This document shows, piece by piece, positions 46,606-53,797 of a DNA stretch of 64,000 nt. The translations under genes and the position numbers were made by a program. The notes beneath the pieces were generated by a model. It was not told the origin of the DNA, searched no databases, and was given only the letters and a program-made list of their open reading frames with translations. The DNA lies in contig JAJYCQ010000005.1 of assembly GCA_021778315.1 (NCBI GenBank), positions 1-64,000 of the forward strand. The letters are read 5' to 3'. Each line of letters begins with the position of its first letter. Within the stretch, counting starts at the first letter, position 1. The stretch is from Acidobacteriota bacterium. GTDB taxonomy: Bacteria > Acidobacteriota > Terriglobia > Terriglobales > Acidobacteriaceae.

Positions 46606-46621
46606 GTTAGTTACACAGCGC

Positions 46622-47392
46622 TTACCGACTCACCCCCTCCAACGGGCTACTCGCCGTCGCATACAGCTTCTTCCCCATTCGCCCTGCGAGAAACGCCTCG
46701 CGCCCCGCCTCCACGCCCTTCTTCATCGCCGACGCCATCAACACCGGCTGCCGCGAAGCCGCCATCGCCGTATTCAGCAGCACGCCATCGAAGCCCATCT
46801 CCATCGCCAGCGCCGCATCGCTCGCCGTCCCCAACCCGGCGTCCACAATCAGCGGAACCTCGGTGATCAGCTCGCGCATCATCCGCAGCGTGTAGCTGTT
46901 CGCAATCCCCAACCCGGTCCCGATCGGAGCCCCCAGAGGCATCACCGCCGCCGCTCCCACATCAATCAGCCGCTTCGCAAACACAATATCGTCAGTCGTA
47001 TAAGGAAGCACCGTGAACCCCTCCTTCACGAGCACGCGAGTAGCCTCAACCGTCGCTTGAACATCCGGATACAGCGTCGCCGTATCGCCGATCACCTCAA
47101 TCTTCACCCAGTCCGACAGCCCCACCTCGCGCCCTAGTCGGGCCGCCCGAATCGCCTCCTCGGAAGTGAAGCATCCCGCCGTATTCGGCAGCAGAAAATA
47201 CTTCTTCGCATCAATGAAATCCAGGAGCGACTCCTTCGTCCGGTCCAGCTCAACTCTCCGCACCGCGACCGTCACCATCTCCGCGCCCGACGCCTCAATC
47301 GCAGCCTTCGTCTCCGCGCCGTCCTTGTACTTCCCCGTCCCGACAATCAGCCTCGACCCAAACGTCCGTCCCGCAATCACCAACATATCCAT
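46622..47392 (-). CDS. thiG: Thiazole synthase
   Basis: Forms the thiazole phosphate of thiamine from DXP, a glycine-derived imine and ThiS-thiocarboxylate. The 256-residue TIM barrel has [27 protein letters not shown], the Schiff-base Lys97 in [21 protein letters not shown] and [20 protein letters not shown]. The start is the ATG at 47392 (MDMLVIAGR), with AGGA seven bases upstream; a TTG at 47398 is possible. thiS, thiF and thiH are not adjacent. A structured RNA and terminator candidate lie 46-220 bases upstream on the same strand and may control it. Confidence 0.95.
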   Translation of the reverse strand: MDMLVIAGRTFGSRLIVGTGKYKDGAETKAAIEASGAEMVTVAVRRVELDRTKESLLDFIDAKKYFLLPNTAGCFTSEEAIRAARLGREVGLSDWVKIEVIGDTATLYPDVQATVEATRVLVKEGFTVLPYTTDDIVFAKRLIDVGAAAVMPLGAPIGTGLGIANSYTLRMMRELITEVPLIVDAGLGTASDAALAMEMGFDGVLLNTAMAASRQPVLMASAMKKGVEAGREAFLAGRMGKKLYATASSPLEGVSR

Positions 47393-47429
47393 ACTCAAAT
47401 CCTAATCCCTATCCCCTAATTCCTGCCCC

Positions 47430-47465
47430 CACACACAAACGGCCCGCCCCGAAGGACGAGCCGTT
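47430..47465 (-). terminator. UUCG-loop terminator-like hairpin upstream of thiG
   Basis: Read on the minus strand: stem AACGGCTCGTCC (47465-47454), tetraloop TTCG, stem GGGCGGGCCGTT (47449-47438), then TTGTGTGTG. The 12-base-pair stem uses two or three G-U pairs that would be A-C mismatches on the plus strand, so it belongs to a minus-strand transcript. It lies 38 bases before the thiG start and 14 bases after the structured element, the layout expected of an attenuator or of an sRNA terminator. Confidence 0.65.
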
Positions 47466-47478
47466 ATGCGGTGATCTG

Positions 47479-47613
47479 GTGGGATTGACTTGAGGCATCC
47501 GTTCTCTTGGATGGGCCTCGGAGTTGGAAAGCAAGCAAGAACGCTCTGTTCTGCCGTTGACTTTCCCTCGTAGGTCTAGAGCTCGGATGCTCTAAGCCTC
47601 AGTCACCTCACGT
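47479..47613 (-). ncRNA. Candidate structured RNA (four-way junction) in the 396-base gap upstream of thiG
   Basis: Base pairing seen by hand: closing stem 47479-47496 with 47596-47613 (GTGGG, GACT, GAGGC against GCCTC, AGTC, CTCAC); hairpin ATCC/GGAT (47497-47512); a long arm GGCCT-GAG-GGAAAG / CTTTCC-CTC-AGGTC (47514-47576) topped by AGAAC/GTTCT (47538-47552); and hairpin TAGAGC/GCTCTA (47577-47594). The loop of the last hairpin (CGGAT, 47584-47588) can also pair with ATCCG (47497-47501), giving an alternative fold or pseudoknot. A terminator follows on the minus strand, which favours that strand; two G-U pairs in the stems favour the plus strand, so orientation is not settled. The TPP-riboswitch consensus is missing. 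The gap holds no coding gene. Confidence 0.5.
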
Positions 47614-47788
47614 TGGTGTGTACAACTCGAACAATCAATTTTCATAGGTTTGGACCATCCTCCTTTCCCGTGTTGAGACCGAAGCTACGCCGCCTTCCCT
47701 CTCGAAGTCAATCGCCCAGGCCTCGCGCATGTGCAAATCTGCATCCCAACCAAATGAGCACAAAAATCTACCGGAGAATCTTCACTCT

Positions 47789-48010
47789 ATGAAACCCGCC
47801 ACCCTCATCGGCATCGTCCTCATCCTCGTCGGCATCATCGGATTCGCCGTCGGAGGCTTCAGCTTCACGCACGAAAAGAAGGATGTCGACCTCGGCCCGC
47901 TCCAGGTCTCCCACAAGCAGACCAGTACCGTCCCCATCCCGCCAATCCTCAGCGCCATCGTCCTCATCGGAGGCATCGGGCTCGTTGTGGTCGGCACCAA
48001 GAGCAGCTAA
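47789..48010 (+). CDS. Small two-helix membrane protein of unknown function
   Basis: A 73-residue protein with two hydrophobic helices (about 4-25, ATLIGIVLILVGIIGFAVGG, and about 50-70, ILSAIVLIGGIGLVVVG) joined by a polar loop with a charged KKDVDLGPLQVSHKQ segment. The ATG at 47789 starts right before the first helix. It is similar in layout to small DUF3185-type proteins, but I cannot assign it. It is convergent with the CsoR-like gene (39-base gap). Confidence 0.72.
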   Translation: MKPATLIGIVLILVGIIGFAVGGFSFTHEKKDVDLGPLQVSHKQTSTVPIPPILSAIVLIGGIGLVVVGTKSS

Positions 48011-48049
48011 GCCTCTTCACAGAAAGAGCCGCTGCCCACGCCGCCCAGC

Positions 48050-48319
48050 CTACTTCATATACGCGCGCACCAGGTCGATCAACTCCTCGCCCAGTTCCGG
48101 AGTCAGCGCCTTCGCCTTCGGTCCAATCAGGTGCAGCCGGATATGATCCTCCAGCACCTCGGCCATCAAGCCATCAATGCCTCCGCGCACCGCCGCCAGC
48201 AGCATGAGCACGTTCGTGCAATCGTGCTCCTCGCTCAAGCTGCGCTCTACCCGCTCCATCTGCCCATGGATGCGCTTGGCCCGATTGATCAACTTCACCC
48301 GTTCCCGATCCAGTTCCAC
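48050..48319 (-). CDS. CsoR/RcnR-family metal-sensing repressor
   Basis: All-helical DUF156 regulator that releases DNA on binding Cu(I), Ni(II) or similar signals. RAKRIHGQMERVERSLSEEHDC contains the conserved first helices and a Cys ligand (Cys in HDCTNVLMLLAAVRGG), followed by AEVLEDHIRLHLIG, which gives the His ligand position. The usual second Cys of Cu-CsoR is not obvious: after the helix-2 Cys the third-helix position reads HIRLH, closer to FrmR/RcnR types. Start chosen at the GTG at 48319 because AGAGGG lies five bases upstream; the GTG at 48325 abuts that site. An operator-like palindrome lies just upstream, so it is probably autoregulated. Confidence 0.87.
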   Translation of the reverse strand: MELDRERVKLINRAKRIHGQMERVERSLSEEHDCTNVLMLLAAVRGGIDGLMAEVLEDHIRLHLIGPKAKALTPELGEELIDLVRAYMK

Positions 48320-48330
48320 GTTCACCCTCT

Positions 48331-48349
48331 AATACCCTACTGGGGTATA
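48331..48349. promoter_or_regulatory. CsoR-type operator between the regulator and the porin gene
   Basis: TACCC-TACTG-GGGTA (48333-48347) is an interrupted inverted repeat with the TACCC-n5-GGGTA form described for CsoR-family boxes. It lies 11-14 bases from the regulator's start codon and overlaps TATACT (48346-48351), a good plus-strand -10 box pointing toward the porin gene 76 bases away. Binding could therefore block transcription in both directions. Confidence 0.72.
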
Positions 48350-48426
48350 CTATTCTTCGACGACCAAAATTCATACTCCGTTTTTATTCTCCCCTAACTC
48401 TTCCCCTGCACAATTAAAGATCCTTC

Positions 48427-50100
48427 ATGTCCCCTCTCCGCCATCTCCGCATCGTCGCGCTGCTCGTCTGCCTGCCACTCGCCGTCTGTTGTGCGCTCGC
48501 CCAGGCGACCCCGCAACTCCCGGCGCAGACCTCGCAGTCCGTTATCCCTAACGCGATGCCAGACGCTCCCTCCGCGCAACTCGCCGCAGCTCTCCGCGAC
48601 GACACCAACTTCCCCCTCCGCCCAGACCCGCGGCCCTCTCGCGCAGGAACGCAAAGCCTTCCGCCGTCCGCGCAGGATCCTGCAACCAGCCCCGCACATA
48701 ACACCCCCTCGGCAACCGACGAGTCCGCAGGCCCCCAGCAGACCTACAACCTCCACGCGCAATACACCCTCACCGGCACCGGGTATCCCTCCTTCGCGGC
48801 CCGGTACACGAACCCTGCCTATTCGGTCTACGGAACCCGGAGCAGCCTGCCGACCCAGGGTCAGGCTCGTGAAACTCAATCGCTCGACCTGTATTTCGGG
48901 TATCGCTTAGGGTCCGATACCGAGTTCCACATCGATACCTTGTTCTGGCAGGGCTTTGGCCTGAACAACACCTACGGCATCGCCGACTTCCCCAACGGCG
49001 AAGCGTTCAAGGTAGGCGTTCGCTACCCTCACTTTTCGCTAGCGCGATTCTTCATCCGGAAGACCATCAATCTAGGGGAAAACAAGGAACAGAGGTCCGT
49101 CGACGACGACCTGCTCACACTTCGCGGCAATCAGGACACAGATCGCATCACCATCACCGTCGGCAGATTCAACGTCAAGGACATCTTCGACAACAACCAA
49201 TACTCCAACGACCCGCGCGAGCAGTTCATGAACTGGGCACTCATGGCCAATGCCTCCTACGATTACCCGGCCGACGCTTTAGGCTTCACCACCGGCATCG
49301 CGATTGAGGCGAACCGGCCGCAGTGGACCCTGCGTTACGGTTGGTTCCAGATGTCGAAATACAGAAATCAATTCACGGCCGAAGGCCTGTACCTCACCCT
49401 GCCCAATGAACCCCTGGGGGGCGACGGTAAGATCTTCGAGGACTGGGGAATGGTCACCGAACTTGAGCACCGTCACAGCATCGGAAAGCACGCAGGAGCA
49501 GTTCGCCTGCTGGTTTACGATGACCGTGCGAACATGGGCAGCTATAAGGCGGCGGTGGCTCTGGCCAATGATCCAGCCACCCTCGCCATCTGGGGCACAC
49601 CCGCACAGTTCCTCGCGAGCGCCAACGGTGTCACCGGTGGAATCGATAGCACGCACGCCCTGCGTAACACCTGGGGCGTCGGGCTGAACATGGACCAGGA
49701 GATCACCAAAAACATCGGCGTGTTTTCCCGCATCGGCAGGAACAGCGGTCAGAACGAGTCATTTGAATTCACGGACTCAAACTGGACGGCCACCTTTGGC
49801 ACCAGCATCAAGGGCGAGACGTGGAAGCAGCCCGACGACGTCATCGGCGCGGCCTTCATCGCGAGCGGCATCTCAAAAGCCAACCAGGCCTACCTCGCAG
49901 CCGGAGGCCTTGGCATCCTCACCGGTGACGGAGCTCTGAACTACGGCCCTGAGAAAAACGTGGAACTCTACTACGACCATCAATTTTCGAAGTACTTCCA
50001 CGGCACGCTCGACTACCAGTTCGTGGACGACCCTGCGTACAACAAAGATCGCGGCCCCATCCCCGCCATCTTCGCTCTCCGCCTGCATTACGAGCGCTAG
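48427..50100 (+). CDS. Carbohydrate-selective porin, OprB-like
   Basis: Outer-membrane porin of 557 residues. The signal peptide (IVALLVCLPLAVCCALAQA) is followed by a roughly 90-residue Pro/Ala-rich segment unusual for the family, then the OprB-type barrel: DLYFGYRLGSDTEFHIDTLFWQGFGLNNTYGIADF, DRITITVGRFNVKDIFDNNQYSNDPREQFMNW and WTLRYGWFQMSK. The C terminus reads ALRLHYER. It is divergent from the CsoR-like regulator, with the operator between them, so its expression may respond to a metal. No clear ribosome site precedes the ATG. The substrate is uncertain. Confidence 0.85.
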   Translation: MSPLRHLRIVALLVCLPLAVCCALAQATPQLPAQTSQSVIPNAMPDAPSAQLAAALRDDTNFPLRPDPRPSRAGTQSLPPSAQDPATSPAHNTPSATDESAGPQQTYNLHAQYTLTGTGYPSFAARYTNPAYSVYGTRSSLPTQGQARETQSLDLYFGYRLGSDTEFHIDTLFWQGFGLNNTYGIADFPNGEAFKVGVRYPHFSLARFFIRKTINLGENKEQRSVDDDLLTLRGNQDTDRITITVGRFNVKDIFDNNQYSNDPREQFMNWALMANASYDYPADALGFTTGIAIEANRPQWTLRYGWFQMSKYRNQFTAEGLYLTLPNEPLGGDGKIFEDWGMVTELEHRHSIGKHAGAVRLLVYDDRANMGSYKAAVALANDPATLAIWGTPAQFLASANGVTGGIDSTHALRNTWGVGLNMDQEITKNIGVFSRIGRNSGQNESFEFTDSNWTATFGTSIKGETWKQPDDVIGAAFIASGISKANQAYLAAGGLGILTGDGALNYGPEKNVELYYDHQFSKYFHGTLDYQFVDDPAYNKDRGPIPAIFALRLHYER

Positions 50101-50196
50101 ACATCCGTCTTAGTAGTTCCACTCTCGCGGTCCGCGCAGGACCAACCAGGCCCGTGGCCCCGTCGCCATGTTCAGCGTCCGCACCCACATCGACTT

Positions 50197-50679
50197 CTAA
50201 CTGGCCCCCCGCCGCCGCACGATCCCCCGCAGCACCCACCCCAGATCAAACAGCGCCGTCCCCAGCACTCCCAGCACAATCGCGCCAAAGTACGCCCGCC
50301 ACACCGTCGCGATCACGGCACCCTGCGGATCATCCGCGCGATACAGCACCGGCACGGTCTCTCCAGCGGCAAACTCAATCTCATCCGACCCCGGCCCCGC
50401 CAGCACCGTCACCAACTCCCCGCTCGCGGTGCGAAACCGAACCCGCGGCGTATACCAGACGCCGCCCTCTTTCGCGAACCCCGCGACATTCTCCGTGACC
50501 GTCGCGATCGCCCGCACTCTTCCTCGCGCAAACATCCAGGAATGCACCCCAAACCCAGCCGCCATCACCAGCAACAGCAAGCCCACCGACGGCAGCACCC
50601 TGCCCAGCGACGGAGCCACCCAATAGAAACGATCCCTCAGCCACCGCAACGTCGTCACGGTCTTGCGAAACACCGACAT
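50197..50679 (-). CDS. DUF3592 domain-containing membrane protein
   Basis: A 160-residue protein with two membrane helices (about 27-48, LPSVGLLLLVMAAGFGVHSW, and about 128-148, YFGAIVLGVLGTALFDLGW) enclosing an extracytoplasmic beta domain with ATVTENVAGFAKEGGVWYTPRVRFRTASG and VLYRADDPQGAVI. This is the DUF3592 arrangement. Function unknown. It is convergent with the porin (96-base gap) and divergent from the CADD-like gene. Confidence 0.82.
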   Translation of the reverse strand: MSVFRKTVTTLRWLRDRFYWVAPSLGRVLPSVGLLLLVMAAGFGVHSWMFARGRVRAIATVTENVAGFAKEGGVWYTPRVRFRTASGELVTVLAGPGSDEIEFAAGETVPVLYRADDPQGAVIATVWRAYFGAIVLGVLGTALFDLGWVLRGIVRRRGAS

Positions 50680-50768
50680 GATCCCACTCTACGCGACGGC
50701 CCGCCGACCCACAGCAGCGACAGGTACACTAGCCCCACTGCCAGCCCGGCACGAAAGAGAGTTCTCCC

Positions 50769-51482
50769 ATGACCAACGCCGCAAAGACCAACGCCGCAAC
50801 CGCCTTCTGGACTCGTCTTGAGGAGCGCACCGCTCCTTACAATCTCCTCGCGCATCCCTTCTACCAGGCATGGTCGCGCGGCGATCTCACCCGCGACGAT
50901 CTCCGCGAGTACGCCGCTGAATACTGGCATCATGTCTCCGCCTTCCCCACCTATCTCAGCGCGCTCCACAGCCGTCTGCCCGACACCGAACTTCGTCGCG
51001 AAGTCCTCCGCAATCTCTCCGAAGAAGAAGGCACTGACTCCGCCACCGCGCGTCCCCACTCCGACCTCTGGATAGACTTCGCCGAGGGCATGGGAGCCAC
51101 CCGCTCCTCCGTCGAGTCGCACGCCGTCCAGCCCGAGATGACCGCGCTCCTCGCCACCTTCCGCTCCGCCATGCAGGAGCCCACCCCCGCCGCCGCGCTC
51201 GCCGCTCTCTACGCCTACGAGTCCAAGGTTCCGGCCATTGCCGTCACCAAAGCCGAGGGCCTCGCCGCGCACTACAACGCCGACGCCGCCACCTCCCGCT
51301 ACTTCACGCTCCATCAAACAGCCGACGTAGCCCACTCCTCGGTCTGGCGCGAGCTCATCAACAAGGAGATCGCCCTCGACCCCTCCGCAGCCGAAGCCGC
51401 GCTGGCCTCCGCAGAGCGCGCCGCGCAAGCCCTCTGGACCGCCCTCGACGGAGTAGAACGCCAGCGCCTCGCCCGCCAGTAG
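50769..51482 (+). CDS. CADD/PqqC-like heme-oxygenase-fold oxidase
   Basis: A 237-residue all-helical protein of the CADD/TENA-PqqC superfamily, annotated in other bacteria as a putative folate-metabolism protein. EYAAEYWHHVSAFPTYLSALHS and LSEEEGTDSATARPHSDLW give the first Glu/His ligands. YAYESKVPAIAVTKAEGL holds further Glu and Lys positions, and LHQTADVAHSSVWRELI gives the final D/H pair; together these fit the diiron or Mn/Fe site of the HDO family. In Chlamydia, CADD makes para-aminobenzoate from a Tyr of its own chain. No folate genes lie next to it here. Confidence 0.82.
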   Translation: MTNAAKTNAATAFWTRLEERTAPYNLLAHPFYQAWSRGDLTRDDLREYAAEYWHHVSAFPTYLSALHSRLPDTELRREVLRNLSEEEGTDSATARPHSDLWIDFAEGMGATRSSVESHAVQPEMTALLATFRSAMQEPTPAAALAALYAYESKVPAIAVTKAEGLAAHYNADAATSRYFTLHQTADVAHSSVWRELINKEIALDPSAAEAALASAERAAQALWTALDGVERQRLARQ

Positions 51483-51503
51483 CCCCACCCATTTCCCTCA
51501 CTG

Positions 51504-51548
51504 CAAACGCCCCTCGCCTCGTTCTCCATTCGCTGCGAAGGGCGTTTG
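51504..51548. terminator. Hairpin after the CADD-like gene
   Basis: CAAACGCCC plus TCGC (51504-51517) pairs with GCGA plus GGGCGTTTG (51535-51548), with one C/A mismatch and a 17-base loop. It begins 22 bases past the stop. There is no U-tract after it on the plus strand, so it may be a weak terminator or a REP-like element. Confidence 0.45.
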
Positions 51549-51622
51549 TACCTGCACCCGATTTCTTCCCCGTCGCGCAACGTCAATTCAACCCTCGCGT
51601 AATAAACTGTGTTTCACAACTC

Positions 51623-52114
51623 ATGCTCATCTCTCACCCGACCCTCAAAGTCCTTCGCCAGATCCATCTCTACCTCGGCATCTTCACCGCACCGGCGCTT
51701 CTCTTCTTCGCCCTCACCGGAGCCCTCCAGACCTTCAGCCTCCACGAAGCCTCGCGCACCAGCGACTACAAGCCTCCCACCTGGATCGTCACCCTCGCAC
51801 AACTGCACAAGAAGCAGACCACGACCGTCCCCATCCGCAAACCGTGGCCCGCATCCGAAGCCGCCAGGCCCAGCACTGCCACGCCCAACGCCGCAGCTCC
51901 CAGCGCCCCCGCAGCGTCCGCACCCAGGCGAACCGAGCCCGCGCCCAAGTCTCATCTCCCGATGAAGATCTTCTTCCTCACCGTCGCACTTGGCCTCTTC
52001 CTCTCGACCCTCACTGGCATCCTCATGGCCTACAAATTCAACCGCAACAAGGTCCTCGTCACCGGCCTCCTCCTCGCCGGCATCGTCGTCCCACTCCTGC
52101 TCCTGCCCTTCTAA
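51623..52114 (+). CDS. PepSY-associated membrane protein
   Basis: A 163-residue protein. LKVLRQIHLYLGIFTAPALLFFALTGALQTF (about 9-39) is the first helix of PepSY-associated transmembrane proteins, with the conserved H-x-x-x-G and TG pair seen in siderophore-reductase-like PiuB/PepSY proteins. A Pro/Ala-rich loop of about 60 residues follows, then two C-terminal helices (FFLTVALGLFLSTLTGILMA and VTGLLLAGIVVPLLLLPF). It is short; the full PepSY lobes are missing. Function unknown, perhaps membrane redox-related. Confidence 0.68.
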   Translation: MLISHPTLKVLRQIHLYLGIFTAPALLFFALTGALQTFSLHEASRTSDYKPPTWIVTLAQLHKKQTTTVPIRKPWPASEAARPSTATPNAAAPSAPAASAPRRTEPAPKSHLPMKIFFLTVALGLFLSTLTGILMAYKFNRNKVLVTGLLLAGIVVPLLLLPF

Positions 52115-52126
52115 TTCCTCGGCTGC

Positions 52127-52159
52127 CCCATCCATGACAGCTCCATCGTCATGGGTGGG
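52127..52159 (+). repeat. Palindromic hairpin after the PepSY gene
   Basis: CCCATCCATGAC (52127-52138) pairs with GTCATGGGTGGG (52148-52159) over 12 bases, with one G-U pair and a 9-base loop. It lies 12 bases past the PepSY stop with no U-tract, so it could be a terminator or a REP-like element. The copy of the 24-base repeat follows 29 bases later. Confidence 0.55.
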
Positions 52160-52187
52160 ATTCACATTCGTCAGCGCCACACAAGCC

Positions 52188-52211
52188 AAACTCCCGCCGT
52201 CCGCGCAGGAC
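52188..52211 (+). repeat. 24-base interspersed repeat, copy 2
   Basis: Identical over 24 bases to 38774-38797 (core CGCCGTCCGCGCAGGAC). It lies 85 bases upstream of the prepilin peptidase start. No open reading frame covers it convincingly. Both copies are intergenic and in the same orientation, each upstream of a plus-strand gene. Confidence 0.7.
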
Positions 52212-52295
52212 TTCGTGTGCCCCAGGCATGCGAGGCTTTGGGCGCATGAATCGGATTGCGGGCCTCCCCAGAAACTCCCCCTATACTTGAAAGCG

Positions 52296-53219
52296 ATGAT
52301 GCTCACCGCGCTCGCCTTCGAACTGCCCGCCTTCCTCCTCGGCCTACTCTTCGGCAGCTTCCTCAACGTCTGCATCTCGCGCCTCCCCGCCCACCAGAGC
52401 ATCAGCAAGCCCCGCTCCCACTGCCCCCACTGCCTCGCGACCATCCGCTGGTACGACAACATCCCCCTCCTAAGCTGGATCCTCCTCCGAGCCCGCTGTC
52501 GCCACTGCAAGCAACCCATCTCCTGGCGCTACCTAGCGGTGGAACTCGCCTTCGGTCTATGGCTCGCCTACGCCGCAAACACGGCGCTTGTCCTCTTCAC
52601 GCCAGGCATCGCCGCAAGCGCTCTCGCCGGGCGTACGCTCGACACCATCGCCCTCGCCATCCTCGGCTTCCTCCTCCTCGGCCTCCTCGTCATGGACTGG
52701 CAAACACACAAGCTCCCCGACGCCTTCACCCTCACCGGCACGCTCCTCGCCTTCGTCCTCATCTGCGTCCGAGCCGTCTTCCTCGGCCCGCACGAAGACG
52801 AGCTCCTCCTCCACGGCCGCAACCCACTCACCAGCCCCGGCAACGTCACCGACCGCGGCAACGTCATCCTCACCGGCCCCGAGCACCTGGTGCTCGGTCG
52901 GCTCCTCGCCATCGCCGCCGCCGCCGGAATTCTCCTTCTCATCCGATTCGCTTACCAGCAGCTCCGCCACCGCGAAGGCCTCGGCCTCGGTGACGTCAAA
53001 CTCATCGCCATGATCGCCGCCTTCCTCGGCTTCTGGCCGGCCGTCCTCGCGCTCTTCCTCGGCTCCATCCTCTGCTCCGCCTACGCCCTCACCCTCATCC
53101 TCCGCCGCCGAGCCTCCACCCTCACCCGCCTTCCTCTCGGCACCTTCCTCTCCATCGGAGGCCTCCTCGCCGCCCTCTTCGGCACCCCCCTTATCGCCTG
53201 GTACAGCTCTCTCCTCTAA
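52296..53219 (+). CDS. Prepilin peptidase (A24-family, PilD type)
   Basis: Inner-membrane aspartic protease that cleaves and N-methylates type IV prepilins and type II secretion pseudopilins. LLGLLFGSFLNVCISRLP is the opening helix. Two Cys pairs, CPHC and CRHC, form the zinc-binding loop of the methylase region (residues about 45-75). The two catalytic Asp motifs are GLLVMDWQTHKLPDAF and the GxGD-like GLGDVKLIAM. The 307-residue length is normal. It is not next to other pil genes; its substrates are probably encoded elsewhere. The start at 52296 is the first of two adjacent ATGs. Confidence 0.93.
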   Translation: MMLTALAFELPAFLLGLLFGSFLNVCISRLPAHQSISKPRSHCPHCLATIRWYDNIPLLSWILLRARCRHCKQPISWRYLAVELAFGLWLAYAANTALVLFTPGIAASALAGRTLDTIALAILGFLLLGLLVMDWQTHKLPDAFTLTGTLLAFVLICVRAVFLGPHEDELLLHGRNPLTSPGNVTDRGNVILTGPEHLVLGRLLAIAAAAGILLLIRFAYQQLRHREGLGLGDVKLIAMIAAFLGFWPAVLALFLGSILCSAYALTLILRRRASTLTRLPLGTFLSIGGLLAALFGTPLIAWYSSLL

Positions 53220-53264
53220 ATTTTCACCTGATCCCTAATCCCTGCTCCCTAATCCCTGCCTCCT

Positions 53265-53292
53265 TGACCCTTGACCGCCTCACTCCTACACT
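53265..53292 (+). promoter_or_regulatory. Predicted promoter of the nuo operon
   Basis: TTGACC (53265-53270) and TACACT (53287-53292) are separated by 16 bases; a second TTGACC at 53272-53277 is too close to serve. The nuoA ATG begins only 11 bases after the -10 box, and there is no Shine-Dalgarno. Transcription would therefore start within a few bases of the ATG, giving a leaderless or near-leaderless mRNA. Confidence 0.6.
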
Positions 53293-53303
53293 CAAGACTA
53301 GTC

Positions 53304-53711
53304 ATGACACGCGATCCCTACATCTGGCAGTATCTTCCGCTCGTGTTGCAGATCCTTGCAGCCGTCGGTCTGGCGGGCTTCATGGTGGCCGCCTCGTTCT
53401 TTCTCGGCAAGCACAAGCGCTCGCGCACCAAGCTCAGCGCCTACGAGTGCGGCATGGACCCCGTCGGCGACGCGCGAGGCCGCTTCTCCGTCAAGTTCTA
53501 CATGGTCGCCATGCTGTTCATCCTGTTCGATGTGGAGGCCGTCTTCGTCCTTCCCTGGGCCGTCATCTACCGCCGCCTGCCCGCCATCACCGGCTCGCGC
53601 CTCTTCGGCTTCTGGGAGATGCTGGTCTACATGGGCTTCGTCGCCGTCGGCCTCTTCTACGTCTGGAAGAAGGGCATCCTTAACTGGTCCAACGACAGGG
53701 CCGACCTCTAA
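53304..53711 (+). CDS. nuoA: NADH-quinone oxidoreductase subunit A
   Basis: Small membrane-arm subunit of complex I. It has three hydrophobic helices: YLPLVLQILAAVGLAGFMVAASFFLG, FSVKFYMVAMLFILFDVEAVFVLPWAV and FWEMLVYMGFVAVGLFYVW. The family signature is YECGMDPVGDARGRFSVKFY and FDVEAVFVLPWA. The 135-residue length is normal. The frame extends slightly upstream, but the ATG at 53304 (MTRDPYIWQY) is chosen. It is the first gene of the nuo cluster; nuoB, which normally follows, is missing before nuoC. Confidence 0.95.
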   Translation: MTRDPYIWQYLPLVLQILAAVGLAGFMVAASFFLGKHKRSRTKLSAYECGMDPVGDARGRFSVKFYMVAMLFILFDVEAVFVLPWAVIYRRLPAITGSRLFGFWEMLVYMGFVAVGLFYVWKKGILNWSNDRADL

Positions 53712-53724
53712 GAATCCTCGAAGG

Positions 53725-53780
53725 GGCACGGCTTCAGCCGTGCCATAAAATGTCAGCATAGGCTAGGGGCTTTAGCCCCT
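53725..53780 (+). repeat. Two palindromes in the nuoA-nuoC gap (REP-like)
   Basis: GGCACGGC-TTCA-GCCGTGCC (53725-53744) is a perfect 8-base-pair palindrome with a four-base loop. AGGGGC-TTTA-GCCCCT (53765-53780) is a second, with a six-base-pair stem and a similar TTxA-type loop. They fill most of the 86-base gap where nuoB would be expected. Such paired palindromes between co-directional genes look like REP-type elements rather than a terminator, since the downstream genes are in the same operon. Confidence 0.75.
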
Positions 53781-53797
53781 GAGGGACGAAAGCATTC

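Noticed and set aside
47440..47613. TPP riboswitch upstream of thiG
   Set aside because: The conserved CUGAGA and ACCUGAUCUGGAUAAUGCCAGC-type sequences are absent on the minus strand. A short TGATCTGG match lies on the plus strand only, the wrong direction for thiG.
47614..47640. tRNA T-arm-like GTTCGAG sequence on the minus strand
   Set aside because: No matching acceptor, D or anticodon arm can be drawn, so it is not a tRNA.
53712..53797. A fragmentary nuoB gene in the nuoA-nuoC gap
   Set aside because: The gap is only 86 bases and is mostly palindromes, far too short for NuoB (about 160 residues), and no cluster-binding Cys motif is encoded.
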